Shown: positions 35,140 through 44,303, counted from the first letter of the stretch. The stretch: DNA of 64,000 bases from CAYGYG01 sp964354155 (GCA_964354155.1 CAYGYG010000008.1:48284-112283), one strand, 5' to 3'. The notes: generated by a model not told the origin, from the sequence alone. Program-made: numbers and translations.

Positions 35140-36039
35140 ATGGGCAGGCTGAAGGGTGCAGGACTCTATCATCACATATACGCTTGGGGCAACGATCGTC
35201 ATCCCATATTCAAGGCTGATGCCCACCGCCTTAAGTACCTCCGGCATGCTGAGTTATCTCACGTTCGCCACAAGATCGATATCATTGCTTACGCGCTAAT
35301 GGAGTGGCACGTGCATCTTTTCCTCTTCGATCGTGTGGGGCGGCTTTCACAATTCATTGAACACCTGCACGGCGGCTATGCAAGGTATTTCAACCGAATG
35401 ACGGGTCGGATTGGCCATGTGTTCGGCAAGCGATTCGGGAACAAGGTTGTTCAGGCAGACAACTACGGCCTATGGCTATCGCGATACATCCATCGGCAGC
35501 CGGTGGAAGCTGGCCTGGTCAAGGATGCCAAAGACTATCCCTGGACTAGCTACCAACGATATCTGGGTGTCCAGCCGCTGGGCTTCATCAAGCACCAGGT
35601 GATTATCGACCAGTTCGGTGGTGGCCGTCGTAGCTCAAGAATCGACTACGAGGAGTTCGTGTCGAGCACGGAGATTGACTCGGTCGATTGGACCGACCAG
35701 CGAGTCACCGTAGTTGGTGACTCTCGTTTCTGCAGAATGGTTGAGAAGTCACTTAATGAGGATGGCCGCTCGGATGCTTCAGGACCGATCGAAGCGACAT
35801 CAACCCCTGCTGATGACACGACAATCCTACGCGTTGCCGACATGGTTAGTCGGCGCCTGGGTGTTGAGTTCAGCGTACTGTTGAGACCTCAGGGCAGGTC
35901 CGACCGTGGCACGAGGCACAAGGCTTTCATGATCATGGCAGGAGAGTATGGATTGTCATTGAGGAGGATAGCTCGTCTTTTCGGAGTCTCCCAGGCGGCA
36001 GTGAGCAAAGCAATCAGAGTGCGGTCAATCTCCGGGTAA
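35140..36039 (+). CDS. REP-associated tyrosine transposase-like protein with C-terminal helix-turn-helix
   Basis: The N-terminal ~150 residues form a Y1 HUH nuclease: H57 and H59 in MEWHVHLFLF are the metal-binding pair, and the catalytic Tyr is probably Y109 or Y116 in NYGLWLSRYIHRQP. Such enzymes nick single-stranded hairpin DNA. The C-terminal part (about 225-297) resembles the DnaA domain IV/helix-turn-helix tail of many RAYT relatives (FMIMAGEYGLSLRRIARLFGVSQAAVSKAI). The 299 residues look intact. The gene lies inside exact inverted ends, unusual for RAYTs, which normally act on separate REP sites. Confidence 0.87.
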   Translation: MGRLKGAGLYHHIYAWGNDRHPIFKADAHRLKYLRHAELSHVRHKIDIIAYALMEWHVHLFLFDRVGRLSQFIEHLHGGYARYFNRMTGRIGHVFGKRFGNKVVQADNYGLWLSRYIHRQPVEAGLVKDAKDYPWTSYQRYLGVQPLGFIKHQVIIDQFGGGRRSSRIDYEEFVSSTEIDSVDWTDQRVTVVGDSRFCRMVEKSLNEDGRSDASGPIEATSTPADDTTILRVADMVSRRLGVEFSVLLRPQGRSDRGTRHKAFMIMAGEYGLSLRRIARLFGVSQAAVSKAIRVRSISG

Positions 36040-36178
36040 AAGTTTCCAAAAGTTATTACCTGCTTGAACCGGTTGCGGTTGAGCTCATTTCCAGCATGTG
36101 CTGGCTGAATATCACCACCGTGCTGCAAAAGAAGAAGAGCCCGCCGTAGAAAAACTCTCTCTCGGCGCGACGTCCGTA

Positions 36179-36206
36179 TTGACTTTGCCCGCACCAAGAT
36201 TATAAT
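36179..36206 (+). promoter_or_regulatory. ligA promoter, predicting a leaderless mRNA
   Basis: TTGACT (36179-36184), 16 nt, perfect TATAAT (36201-36206). The GTG start of ligA follows after only 5 nt. Confidence 0.7.
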
Positions 36207-36211
36207 TCAGG

Positions 36212-38215
36212 GTGAATCGGCTTGACGCCAAGCGCGAAATCGGCAGACTCCGCAAAGAACTCAATCACCACAACTACCGCTACTACGTTCTCAACTCGCC
36301 CGAGATATCAGACCACGAATATGACCGGTGGCTGAAAGCACTCCAGGAGCTGGAGAGGCAGTTTCCCGAGCTGGTCACGCCTGATTCACCGACCCAGCGG
36401 GTGGGCGGCGCGCCGCTTGAGAGCTTCAGGTCCTTCGAACACCGCGTGCCGATGCTCAGCCTGGACAACACCTATGCTACCGGCGAGGTGCTTGACTTTG
36501 ACCGTCGGGTCAGGAAGGTCGCCGGCGACAAGGTTGATTACGAGGTGACGCCCAAGGTTGACGGCGTTGCCGTGACTCTTCACTATCGCGACGGGTTGTT
36601 CTCGGCGGGCGCGACCCGGGGTGATGGGGCAAGGGGCGATGAAATCACCCAGAACCTCAGGACTGTCAAATCGATACCGCTCCGCATCCTTTCCGACAAA
36701 CCGGATCTGGACAACCTCGAAGTACGGGGCGAAGTGTTTCTGGCCAAGAGGACTTTCGAGCAGCTCAACGAAGAACGGGAGGAGCGCGACGAACCGATTT
36801 TTGCCAACCCGCGGAATGCCGCGGCCGGCACCCTGAAGCTTCTTAATCCGGCCGAGGTGGCCAGAAGAGGACTTGATATTTTCATTCACACCGTGCCGGC
36901 ACCGCCGTCGGCCCGATACCGGTCGCATTTTGAGTTGCTCAGGGACTTGGGGCAGGCGGGGTTCAAGATAATTCCCGGCGCCGAACTCTGCACCTCGATC
37001 GAAGAGGTCGTCAAGACACTCGAAAAGTGGTCGAGCAAGCGTGACGATTTGCCATTTGAAGTTGACGGTATGGTCATCAGGGTCGATTCATTCGAACAGA
37101 GAGTCAATCTCGGGGAAACGACCAAAAGCCCGCGGTGGGCCATTGCCTACAAATACCAGGCGCGCCAGGCAATAACCAGGCTTAAGGATATCGAGCTCGG
37201 CGTCGGGCGCACCGGGAAGGTGACGCCGATTGCGATTCTCGAGCCGGTGGAGCTTTCGGGTTCGACCATCGCGCGGGCCACTCTCCACAACGAAGATGAG
37301 ATTGCGCGTAAAGATATCCGGGTCGGCGACAAGGTGATTGTCGAGAAGGGTGGCGAGGTCATCCCTAAGGTGGTAGGGGTCTTGAAGGACCAGCGCACCG
37401 GCCGTGAGCGAAAATTCGTCATGCCCGAGAAATGTCCGGTCTGCCGCAGTACGATCTTCCGGCTCAAGGAGGAGGTGGATTGGCGGTGTGTCAATGTTTC
37501 CTGCCCGTCCCAGGTGAAGAAACGCCTGCTCCATTTCGCCTCGCGCAACGCCATGGATATCCGCGGACTGGGGGATGTCCTGGTTGATAAGCTGGTCGAC
37601 GAAAAGGTGATTTGTGATCTGGCCGACCTCTACGGCCTGGACCTGGAAACCCTGGCCGATCTGGAGCGGATGGGCGAGAAGTCGGCCCGGAATGTGTTGC
37701 GCGGCGTCAAGGAGAGCAAAAAACGCCCTCTTGACGCATTGCTCTTTGCCCTGGGCATCAGGCACATCGGCATTCATGCCGGGCGGCTCCTGGCTGAGCA
37801 CTTCGGGTCAGTTGACAGGATCAGGCAGGCAACCGCGGAAGAGCTCGTGAAAATATCGGGGATGGGCGATGTGCTGGCGGAGAGCGTGGTCAATTTTTTC
37901 AAAGATGAGCGCAACCTGGAACTAATCGGCGAACTTGAAAAAGCCGGTCTCGTTTTTGAGAAAAAAAGGGGGACCGGGGCCAGACCTTTGTTGGGCACGA
38001 CGTTCGTACTCACCGGTGATCTTGAGTCGATGGCGCGCCGCGACGCCCAGAATCTTATCGTCGCGCGGGGTGGCCGGGCGGCGACGAGCGTCAGCAAGAA
38101 GACGACCTACTTAGTCGCCGGCAGGAACCCGGGTTCCAAGCTTGACAAGGCTAAGAAACTGGGTGTTAATATAATAGCGGAGGACCAATTCCTCAGGCTG
38201 GTTGGCAAGAAATAG
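36212..38215 (+). CDS. ligA: NAD-dependent DNA ligase
   Basis: Essential replicative ligase of 667 residues. Domain Ia (1-60) and the adenylation domain have catalytic lysine K115 in PKVDGVAVTLHY. An OB fold follows, then a four-cysteine zinc finger (CPVC ... CVNVSC), tandem HhH repeats (IRGLGDVLVDKL, IRHIGIHAGRLLAEHFG, ISGMGDVLAESVVNFF) and a C-terminal BRCT domain (TTFVLTGDLESMARRDAQNLIVARGGRAATSVSKKTTYLVAG). GTG start; the N-terminus aligns with the E. coli enzyme directly from this codon. Confidence 0.97.
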   Translation: MNRLDAKREIGRLRKELNHHNYRYYVLNSPEISDHEYDRWLKALQELERQFPELVTPDSPTQRVGGAPLESFRSFEHRVPMLSLDNTYATGEVLDFDRRVRKVAGDKVDYEVTPKVDGVAVTLHYRDGLFSAGATRGDGARGDEITQNLRTVKSIPLRILSDKPDLDNLEVRGEVFLAKRTFEQLNEEREERDEPIFANPRNAAAGTLKLLNPAEVARRGLDIFIHTVPAPPSARYRSHFELLRDLGQAGFKIIPGAELCTSIEEVVKTLEKWSSKRDDLPFEVDGMVIRVDSFEQRVNLGETTKSPRWAIAYKYQARQAITRLKDIELGVGRTGKVTPIAILEPVELSGSTIARATLHNEDEIARKDIRVGDKVIVEKGGEVIPKVVGVLKDQRTGRERKFVMPEKCPVCRSTIFRLKEEVDWRCVNVSCPSQVKKRLLHFASRNAMDIRGLGDVLVDKLVDEKVICDLADLYGLDLETLADLERMGEKSARNVLRGVKESKKRPLDALLFALGIRHIGIHAGRLLAEHFGSVDRIRQATAEELVKISGMGDVLAESVVNFFKDERNLELIGELEKAGLVFEKKRGTGARPLLGTTFVLTGDLESMARRDAQNLIVARGGRAATSVSKKTTYLVAGRNPGSKLDKAKKLGVNIIAEDQFLRLVGKK

Positions 38216-38382
38216 GAAACAAGGGGGGCGTTCCCGGGCGTGTCGGGAAACATGAACGACAGTTCTTCAGGTTGTTTTCTGAACGGCGGGCTTCTCAGGA
38301 ATGATCCACGACTGTGTCTCTCTACGAAACACAGAGGTGTCGGAGAGAGCAGCGTGCTGATTGCAGAAAGAAAGGAGCAAGC

Positions 38383-39258
38383 GTGAAAAGCGTAAATGAT
38401 AAAAATATGAGCCGCCGCACTTTTTTGAAATTATTCGGCTTCCTGGCTCCGGTTGCGGTGTTCTTCGGCAAGATACCGCTGGCGTTTGCCGGCAAATGGG
38501 AGAAAGGCAAGGCCAAACTGTGGACCGGCACGACCTTCAAGCAGACCAATGTCGACATGAGCAAGTACCAGCACGGCACTATTCGCGCTAAGGTGAACGG
38601 CTCGTGGGCTGACTACAAGATTCAGAAGCTGAGCGACGCGTTCATCGAATACAACCTGAAGAGCCGCCGCGAAGGCCTTGACAGCATAAAAGCTGGCAAG
38701 ATGCCGGATATCAGTGGTCCGCATTCCGGCGCGGTCGCTACCTACGGTGGTACCCGCCTTGACTCGCAGGTCACCATCAACAACGCGGTCAAGGGCATCG
38801 GGCTGGCACCCCGGGCCGACCGGATCGAAACGGCGATGAAGACGCTCAGAGATACGGTAGGCAAGCCGATGCCGGAGAAGCTGGACATCCTCAAATCGTT
38901 CTACGAAGACCCTGATTTCGTCGATTGGACCAAACAGACTTCGCTTGAACTCTATACCCAGCCTGATTTCGAAACCCATACCTTCTTGAACCTGATGGAG
39001 AACCCGATTTCATCAGTCGTGTTTCTTGATGTCCCCTCCTATGAAATAAGGGCCGTAACCCGGCTGGTTCACCCCGATGACAAGACCGCATCGTCCGAAG
39101 AAAAGAACTTGCTCGAATACGTAAATCTTATCCACAGTTACTTCCACGGTGAGTTCAAAATGAAGTTCACCCTCATGGTTTTCCATGTAATCGAGCTGTT
39201 CGATAACAGTCCAGGTAAAATGAAAGGGATAAGGGTTGTCCCGGGTTTACCCCGTTAG
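38383..39258 (+). CDS. Tat-exported protein of unknown function
   Basis: From GTG 38383 (AAAGGAG 7-8 nt upstream) the 291-residue product starts with a twin-arginine signal, MSRRTFLKLFGFLAPVAVFFGKIPLAFA, implying export of a folded, perhaps cofactor-bearing protein. The mature part has no cysteines in CxxC arrangement and no repeats. A stretch of strands and Tyr-rich helices (SSVVFLDVPSYEIRAVTRLVHP, EYVNLIHSYFHGEF) is its most conserved-looking segment. I recognise no family. It stands between ligA and purM. Confidence 0.75.
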   Translation: MKSVNDKNMSRRTFLKLFGFLAPVAVFFGKIPLAFAGKWEKGKAKLWTGTTFKQTNVDMSKYQHGTIRAKVNGSWADYKIQKLSDAFIEYNLKSRREGLDSIKAGKMPDISGPHSGAVATYGGTRLDSQVTINNAVKGIGLAPRADRIETAMKTLRDTVGKPMPEKLDILKSFYEDPDFVDWTKQTSLELYTQPDFETHTFLNLMENPISSVVFLDVPSYEIRAVTRLVHPDDKTASSEEKNLLEYVNLIHSYFHGEFKMKFTLMVFHVIELFDNSPGKMKGIRVVPGLPR

Positions 39259-39371
39259 AAGCTGAGGAACCCATGAATCTTAACAACAAGCCAATTCCGC
39301 GGGTCGCAGAAAATGGTATGCCCATGAAGACAAGCACCTTGCGGTGTCTCTAACGTGGTGAAGGAGTCAAG

Positions 39372-40364
39372 ATGAAGTACAAAGATGCCGGCGTTGACTT
39401 GACCAGCTTGGGCGCGGTCAAGAAGCGGATCAAGCGTCTGGCGAAGAATACGTTCAACCGGCGCGTGTTGAGCCAAATCGGGCTTTTCGGCGGCCTGTTC
39501 GACATAAACGGTTTCAAAAAACCGGTGCTGGTCGCCAGCGTCGACGGCGTGGGGACCAAGGTGAAGGTGGCCGTGCTGGCGGAATATCACCGGGGTGTCG
39601 GCATGGACATCGTGAATCATTGCATCAACGACGTCTTCACGCTCGGTGCGCGGCCGCTCTTTATGCTGGACTACATCGCCTATTCCGAATTGGAGCCCAA
39701 AGTCATTGCCGAGGTAATCGAAGGAATGACGCACGCCTGCGCCAAAGAAGGCGTCGCCCTGATCGGTGGCGAGACCGCGATGATGCCGGGCTGTTACCAG
39801 GCCGGTGATTACGATCTGGTCGGTTTCATCATCGGCGTCATTGAAAAGGGGCGGGCGCTCGACGGGAGGAAGATACGGCCCGGCAATGCCATCATCGGGT
39901 TCCGGTCCAACGGGCTGCACACCAACGGCTTTTCCATGGCGCGCGAGGTCCTGTTCCGACGTGCGGGTTACACCGTTGACACGTACTTGCCGGAACTGAA
40001 GAATACCGTGGGCAAAGAACTGCTCAAGCCCCATCTTTCGTATCGCAAGAAACTCGAGCCCGTACTGCACCGGATCAACGGCCTAGCCCACATAACCGGC
40101 GGCGGTTTCTACGAAAATATCGCCCGCGTTCTGCCCACCCGGTGCCGGGCCATCGTCGCCAAACAGAGCTGGTCGGTGCCGGCGATCTTCAGCGTTATTC
40201 AACAGCACGGGAATATCGCCGAGCGCGAGATGTATAACGTATTCAATATGGGAATCGGCATGGTGGCAATTGCCGACGGCAAGCAGGTTGCCGCCTTGAA
40301 GCGGATCGGAGGTGTGGAAATCGGTTACATCGAAAGAGGTAACCAAGAGGTGGTCGTTAAGTAA
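39372..40364 (+). CDS. purM: Phosphoribosylformylglycinamidine cyclo-ligase
   Basis: AIR synthetase of purine biosynthesis, closing the imidazole ring with ATP. 330 residues: KYKDAGVDLTSLGAVKKRIKRL, VASVDGVGTKVKVA, GMDIVNHCINDVFTLGARPLFMLDYIA, GGETAMMPGCYQ.GDYDLVGF, SNGLHTNGFSMAREVLF, ITGGGFYENIARVLP. SD GGTGAAGGAG precedes the ATG. Its last base overlaps the first base of the next gene. Confidence 0.97.
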   Translation: MKYKDAGVDLTSLGAVKKRIKRLAKNTFNRRVLSQIGLFGGLFDINGFKKPVLVASVDGVGTKVKVAVLAEYHRGVGMDIVNHCINDVFTLGARPLFMLDYIAYSELEPKVIAEVIEGMTHACAKEGVALIGGETAMMPGCYQAGDYDLVGFIIGVIEKGRALDGRKIRPGNAIIGFRSNGLHTNGFSMAREVLFRRAGYTVDTYLPELKNTVGKELLKPHLSYRKKLEPVLHRINGLAHITGGGFYENIARVLPTRCRAIVAKQSWSVPAIFSVIQQHGNIAEREMYNVFNMGIGMVAIADGKQVAALKRIGGVEIGYIERGNQEVVVK

Positions 40365-40735
40365 TGATCGATGAATTGACGTCGCTGATCGAGCGCGATA
40401 AGCGCTACAAGATCGAGGCCTATCTGTTCGTGCTGGAAGCGCTCAACTACACGATCAAACGTATCGGGGTCAAGCGGCACGTGACCGGCCGGGAACTGAC
40501 CGAAGGCATCCGCGACTTGGGCAAGGAGAAATTCGGGCTGATGGTCAAAGAAGTGTTCGGACACTGGGGTGTCCGCGAAACGCTGGACTTCGGACACGTC
40601 GTGTTCAATCTCGTGGCGATCAAACTCCTCGGCAAGACCGAGGAAGACAGTCTCGACGATTTCAAAGATATCTTCAATTTCGATGATGTCTTCGTGCGGA
40701 ATTATGCTATCAAGGTCGAGAAAGAGAAGGCATAG
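40364..40735 (+). CDS. Minf_1886 family conserved protein
   Basis: 123 residues, mixed alpha/beta. It matches the small family first named in Planctomycetes/Verrucomicrobia: YKIEAYLFVLEALNYTI, RHVTGRELTEGIRDLGKEKFGLMVKEVFGHWGVRETLDFGHVVFNLV, FDDVFV. Function is unknown. The start codon overlaps the purM stop by a base, so its expression is coupled to purM. No cofactor motif or membrane segment is visible. Confidence 0.85.
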   Translation: MIDELTSLIERDKRYKIEAYLFVLEALNYTIKRIGVKRHVTGRELTEGIRDLGKEKFGLMVKEVFGHWGVRETLDFGHVVFNLVAIKLLGKTEEDSLDDFKDIFNFDDVFVRNYAIKVEKEKA

Positions 40736-40747
40736 CCCTCTTGCCCC

Positions 40748-40775
40748 TTGACAAAGAGGCTGATTTTGATAAGAT
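40748..40775 (+). promoter_or_regulatory. Promoter for the substrate-binding/TonB fusion gene
   Basis: TTGACA (40748-40753), 16 nt, TAAGAT (40770-40775). A leader of ~115 nt follows, with the potential stem GGTGCGCCACCCACGGCACC near 40844-40863 and an SD (AAGGAGG) before the ATG. Confidence 0.5.
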
Positions 40776-40896
40776 TACACTTATCGACGATTCTAGGACA
40801 TCAGCACCAGTTTTTGACGGAATGATGATATTTTTGACTATTTGGTGCGCCACCCACGGCACCAGTCAACTAATCGACCTATTCTAAGGAGGCGTC

Positions 40897-42984
40897 ATGA
40901 AAAAATTGCTGATCTTCGGTCTTGCGGGCCTGGCGATTCTAGGCTGCGGTCCCAAAGAGGAGAAACTCGCCGGTGAGCCCGGCGGCACCATGGTCATCGG
41001 AACGCTTGAAGAACCCGCGGCCCTTTCGCCCCTGCGACCGGCGCTGACCGGGTCCAACGAGATTGCCGACATGCTGTTCCTTCACCTTCATCGCATCGAC
41101 CCGAAAAGCGGGCAGATCATGAACCAGTTGGCCACGTCCTGGGAGTACTCTGAGGATCTAAGAACGATAACCTACACGTTGCGCAAAGATGTCAAGTGGT
41201 GGGACGGCAAGCCGGTAACCGCCGAGGATGTACTCTTTGCTTTCAACAAGATGAAAGATCCGAAGAGCGGTTATCCGAACGTCACTGGTCTGCGCACCAT
41301 CGACAAAGCCGACCTGGTGGATCAGTATACGATTTGTTTCACCTTCAATAAGGTATACGGTGACCAGCTGCTTGACTCCGACATCCAGCCGGTGCCCAGG
41401 CACATTCTGGAGAGCGAGACGAACTATGATAAGTTCAGCGCCAACCCGGTTGGCAACGGCCCTTACCAGGTGAAGTCCTGGACCAGGGGTGTGTCCCTCG
41501 AGTTGACCGCGAATCCGGCGTTCTACCGGGGCAAGCCGCCGCTTGACCAGATCACGGTATTATTCTACGCCGATGTCGAAGCGATGGCCCGGGATTTCGA
41601 GGCCGGTAAGCTTGATATGGTTACCGGCGTCACGCCGAACATCGCCCAGCGGTGGCAGAAGAACGAGAACATCGTCATCAATCCGCAGACCGGCAACAGC
41701 TATCTCTACGTGGGCTGGAACTTCAACAATCCCGTCCTCAAGAAGCTCGAAGTCAGGAAGGCGCTGGCCATGTCGATCGATGTCCCGGCGATGCTCAAAG
41801 AGCTCTTCCTGGACCAGGGCACGCTGTCGGTCGGTCCGATCGCCCCGAGCAGTTGGGCCTACAACAGCGAGATCAAATCGCTTGTCTACAACCCGGTGGT
41901 CGCTCAAGATATGCTCACCGCCGAGGGCTTTGCCGACGTTAACCGCGACAAGGTGCTGGAGAAGGACGGGAAGTCTTTCGAGTTAAACCTCATTACGAAC
42001 AAGGAGAACCCGCTCCGGGTCATGATCGCCAATCGAGTCGCGGCGGACTTGGGTCGACTCGGCATCAAAGTCAAAGTTCAGACGCTTGACCTGAACACGT
42101 TCATCAATTCGGTTCTAACCGGCAAATTCGACGGCTACATCATGGGGTCGCGTACGACCCAGAAGATCGATCCCTCGATCTACTGGCATTCAGATCCTCG
42201 GCGCGGCAAGCATAATCTCGTTGCCTACAAGAATGCCGCGGTGGACAGCCTGATCGATGAAGGCCTGGTTGCGCTGAGCCGCAAGCGGGCCAAGGCGATC
42301 TGGGGTCGGTTCCAGCAGATAGTCTACGAGGCCCAACCCTTCACCTTCCTGGTGATCCCCCACGAGATTTCAGCCACCTACAAGAGAATCCGGGGCGTGA
42401 AAGAGGACGGGGCAAGGATCGTCGAGTCATTCGCATACTGGATTCCGGAAGCGGAACGGAGGCCCATCGCCGTTGCCGCAATCCCGACGCCAACGCCAAC
42501 CCCGATCCCGGCGCCGATCCCGACACCCACGCCTACGGCCAAGACCGGTACCGGTACGAGTGCCGGCACCAGCACCGGCGCGGCGACAGGCGTGACGCCG
42601 CTGGCCGCCAAGCCGCCCGTGGTTGACCCCGAGAAGGTCCTCGAAGAGCGGGCCAAGGCGGCCGAGACGACGAAGGTCGTTGAGGTAGCGCCGCCGACGG
42701 CGCCCAAGCCCCCGCCCATGACCCAGGTGTCAGTGGTGAAGGCAGTGTCTGCCGTCTACCCGGCTGAAGTCCGGGAATTCGGCGTTGAGGGCACGGTTTC
42801 CATTCGCGTCATGATCGGCGTTGACGGCAAGGTCAGGGACGCAACCGTGGCCAAGAGCTTCGGCAATACGGCGTGCGAGCAGGCGGCCCTGAAGGCGGCG
42901 CGGCAATGGGAATTCACTCCGGCGACCAAAGACGGTCAGCCCATCGAATCGCCGATGACCCTGCCGTTCTCGTTCAAGCCGTAA
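40897..42984 (+). CDS. Peptide-type substrate-binding lipoprotein fused to a TonB C-terminal domain
   Basis: 695 residues. A lipobox (LAILGC, Cys16) is followed by an SBP_bac_5 (OppA/DppA-like) domain from about 25 to 520, with EPAALSPLRP, RKDVKWWDGKPVTAEDVLFAFNKM, NPVGNGPYQVKSWTRG and KKLEVRKALAMSID. A Pro/Thr/Ala/Gly-rich tether (about 525-575) then leads to a second short hinge and a TonB C-terminal domain (about 610-695: VYPAEVREFGVEGTVSIRVMIGVDGKVRDATVAKSFG...ALKAARQWEFTPA). No permease or ATPase gene is adjacent. SBP domains capture solutes, and TonB_C contacts outer-membrane receptors. The union of both in one chain is unusual. Confidence 0.88.
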   Translation: MKKLLIFGLAGLAILGCGPKEEKLAGEPGGTMVIGTLEEPAALSPLRPALTGSNEIADMLFLHLHRIDPKSGQIMNQLATSWEYSEDLRTITYTLRKDVKWWDGKPVTAEDVLFAFNKMKDPKSGYPNVTGLRTIDKADLVDQYTICFTFNKVYGDQLLDSDIQPVPRHILESETNYDKFSANPVGNGPYQVKSWTRGVSLELTANPAFYRGKPPLDQITVLFYADVEAMARDFEAGKLDMVTGVTPNIAQRWQKNENIVINPQTGNSYLYVGWNFNNPVLKKLEVRKALAMSIDVPAMLKELFLDQGTLSVGPIAPSSWAYNSEIKSLVYNPVVAQDMLTAEGFADVNRDKVLEKDGKSFELNLITNKENPLRVMIANRVAADLGRLGIKVKVQTLDLNTFINSVLTGKFDGYIMGSRTTQKIDPSIYWHSDPRRGKHNLVAYKNAAVDSLIDEGLVALSRKRAKAIWGRFQQIVYEAQPFTFLVIPHEISATYKRIRGVKEDGARIVESFAYWIPEAERRPIAVAAIPTPTPTPIPAPIPTPTPTAKTGTGTSAGTSTGAATGVTPLAAKPPVVDPEKVLEERAKAAETTKVVEVAPPTAPKPPPMTQVSVVKAVSAVYPAEVREFGVEGTVSIRVMIGVDGKVRDATVAKSFGNTACEQAALKAARQWEFTPATKDGQPIESPMTLPFSFKP

Positions 42985-43000
42985 AAAAACATAGAGCAAA

Positions 43001-43030
43001 AGGCCCTCTCGACGAGAGGGCCTCTTTTTT
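43001..43030 (+). terminator. Intrinsic terminator after the fusion gene
   Basis: AGGCCCTCTCG and CGAGAGGGCCT form a near-perfect stem, followed by CTTTTTT. It begins 17 nt after the stop codon. Confidence 0.9.
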
Positions 43031-43160
43031 GGCACCTGCATCTTGGCAGATTTCATTCCGCCTTCTGACTACCCCTTTGCAAATCCCCTTTTCATTCCCC
43101 CTTTGTCAAAGGGGGATGTAGGGGGATTGTCCCTGGAAGTTCGGTATATGGCGTGATGTC

Positions 43161-43498
43161 ATTGCGAGGCCGAAGGCCGTGGTAATCCGATGCCCGCTGC
43201 CCTTGGCAGCAACCGGTCCTCCTCTGAGGGCATCGTCCCGAGTGCAACGAGGGATCCCATCTTTCATTGCGAGGCCGCAGGCCGTGGCAATCCGAGGCCC
43301 GCTGCCCTTGGCAGTAACCGGTCCTCCTCTGAGGGCATCGTCCCGAGTGCAACGAGGGATCCCATCTTTCNNNNNNNNNNNNNNNNNNNNNNNNNNNNNN
43401 NNNNNNNNNNNNNNNNNNNNNNNNNNNNNNNNNNNNNNNNNNNNNNNNNNNNNNNNNNNNNNNNNNNNNNATTGCGAGGCCGCAGGCCGTGGCAATCT
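43161..43498. repeat. 105-bp tandem repeat interrupted by a 100-N assembly gap
   Basis: Units start with ATTGCGAGGC at 43161 and 43266 (period 105) and again at 43471 just after the run of N (43371-43470). Each contains short inverted arms (GGCCGCAGGCC) and ends CGTCCCGAGTGCAACGAGGGATC. The N run has the round size of a scaffold gap, so the true copy number is unknown. Partial copies of the distal half lie at about 44021 and 46327. Just before it, CCCCCTTTGTCAAAGGGGG (43097-43115) is a separate short palindrome. No gene is seen from 43031 to 43712. Confidence 0.85.
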
Positions 43499-43712
43499 TA
43501 TCCCATAGACTTCTCTTTTTTCCGTTCGAATCCGCAACATCAGCTTGAATGCAGTCTATGATTTGTCTTTGTTTTTAGCCGTTTAGGCATCTTGTCCCGT
43601 GCCGAATACATTGGCACGTGGATCCTCGAAAACGCAGTTCAATGTGTTTACGGATTTTCGGGAGACTTTTGGGAATTTCGGGATTTAGCATTTCCCGCTT
43701 AGAGCGGGAAAT

Positions 43713-43796
43713 GCCGGGAGGGGGATTCGAACCCCCACGACCAGGTTAGGTCAGAGGATTTTAAGTCCTCTACGTCTACCATTCCGCCATCCCGGC
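43713..43796 (-). tRNA. tRNA-Leu (anticodon UAA)
   Basis: 84-nt class II tRNA. On the minus strand the acceptor GCCGGGA pairs with TCCCGGC. The anticodon stem GAGGA/TCCTC encloses CUUAAAA (anticodon UAA), a long variable arm follows, and the T arm is GGGGGTTCGAATCCCCC. CCA is not encoded. It marks the left edge of the accessory island. Confidence 0.95.
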
Positions 43797-44303
43797 GTAC
43801 AACAGGGCTCAGGAAACAGGGCACAGCAAACAGTCAAGACAAAGAACGAAATTCCTAATCACCATAGCCAACCCTATCATCACTGTAATCTTGCGCCCCT
43901 GGCGCCAATCACTGTAATCGATGCCGAAGGCAGCACAGGAAACAGGATACAGGGCCCTGGGACCGAAGAAACTACGTGCGACCAAGTATCCTTTATCACC
44001 GTAATCCGCTGCCGTGTGCGTCCCGAGCCAAGCGAGGGATCTCATCATCTACGGCACTTTGTGCTGAGAAGATTATAAGAGAAAGGACGGCCTTGTCAAC
44101 GCCCTTGTTCCGATGAGGGCTTTGCCAAGGGCCAGGACGAAGAATCTCTATTCCACTCCCCTCGCCCCTTGGGGGAGAGAGCCCGCCCCGTAATTGATAC
44201 GGGGGTTAGGGTGAGGGGGAAAACCGACTCAATTATATTCACCTACAACCCCTGTCAACGTAGGGGTTCTGCTTTTTGATTCCATGATTCAGTAAGGAAT
44301 ATA
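43797..44303. repeat. Gene-free stretch built of dispersed repeat fragments
   Basis: It carries ATCACTGTAATC-like units (about 43880, 43905, 43995), a partial copy of the 105-bp repeat end (44021-44045) and a C/G-rich palindrome of the CCCTCGCCCCTTGGGGGAG...GGGTGAGGGGGA kind (about 44155-44220). I see no convincing gene. Confidence 0.6.

Larger units (their letters stand above)
35074..36063. mobile_element. RAYT element with 17-bp perfect inverted ends
   Basis: GCAGGTAATAACTTTTG (35074-35090) is repeated in exact inverse at 36047-36063. The similarity continues imperfectly ~8 nt inward. The pair encloses a single transposase gene and its own promoter. No target duplication was recognised. 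Confidence 0.75.

Noticed and set aside
43161..43498. CRISPR array
   Set aside because: Units are 105 nt with no variable spacers and no cas genes nearby. It is a plain tandem repeat.
43809..44048. 79-codon minus-strand frame beside the tRNA
   Set aside because: It is made of the dispersed repeat units and lacks a ribosome site. Not a gene.
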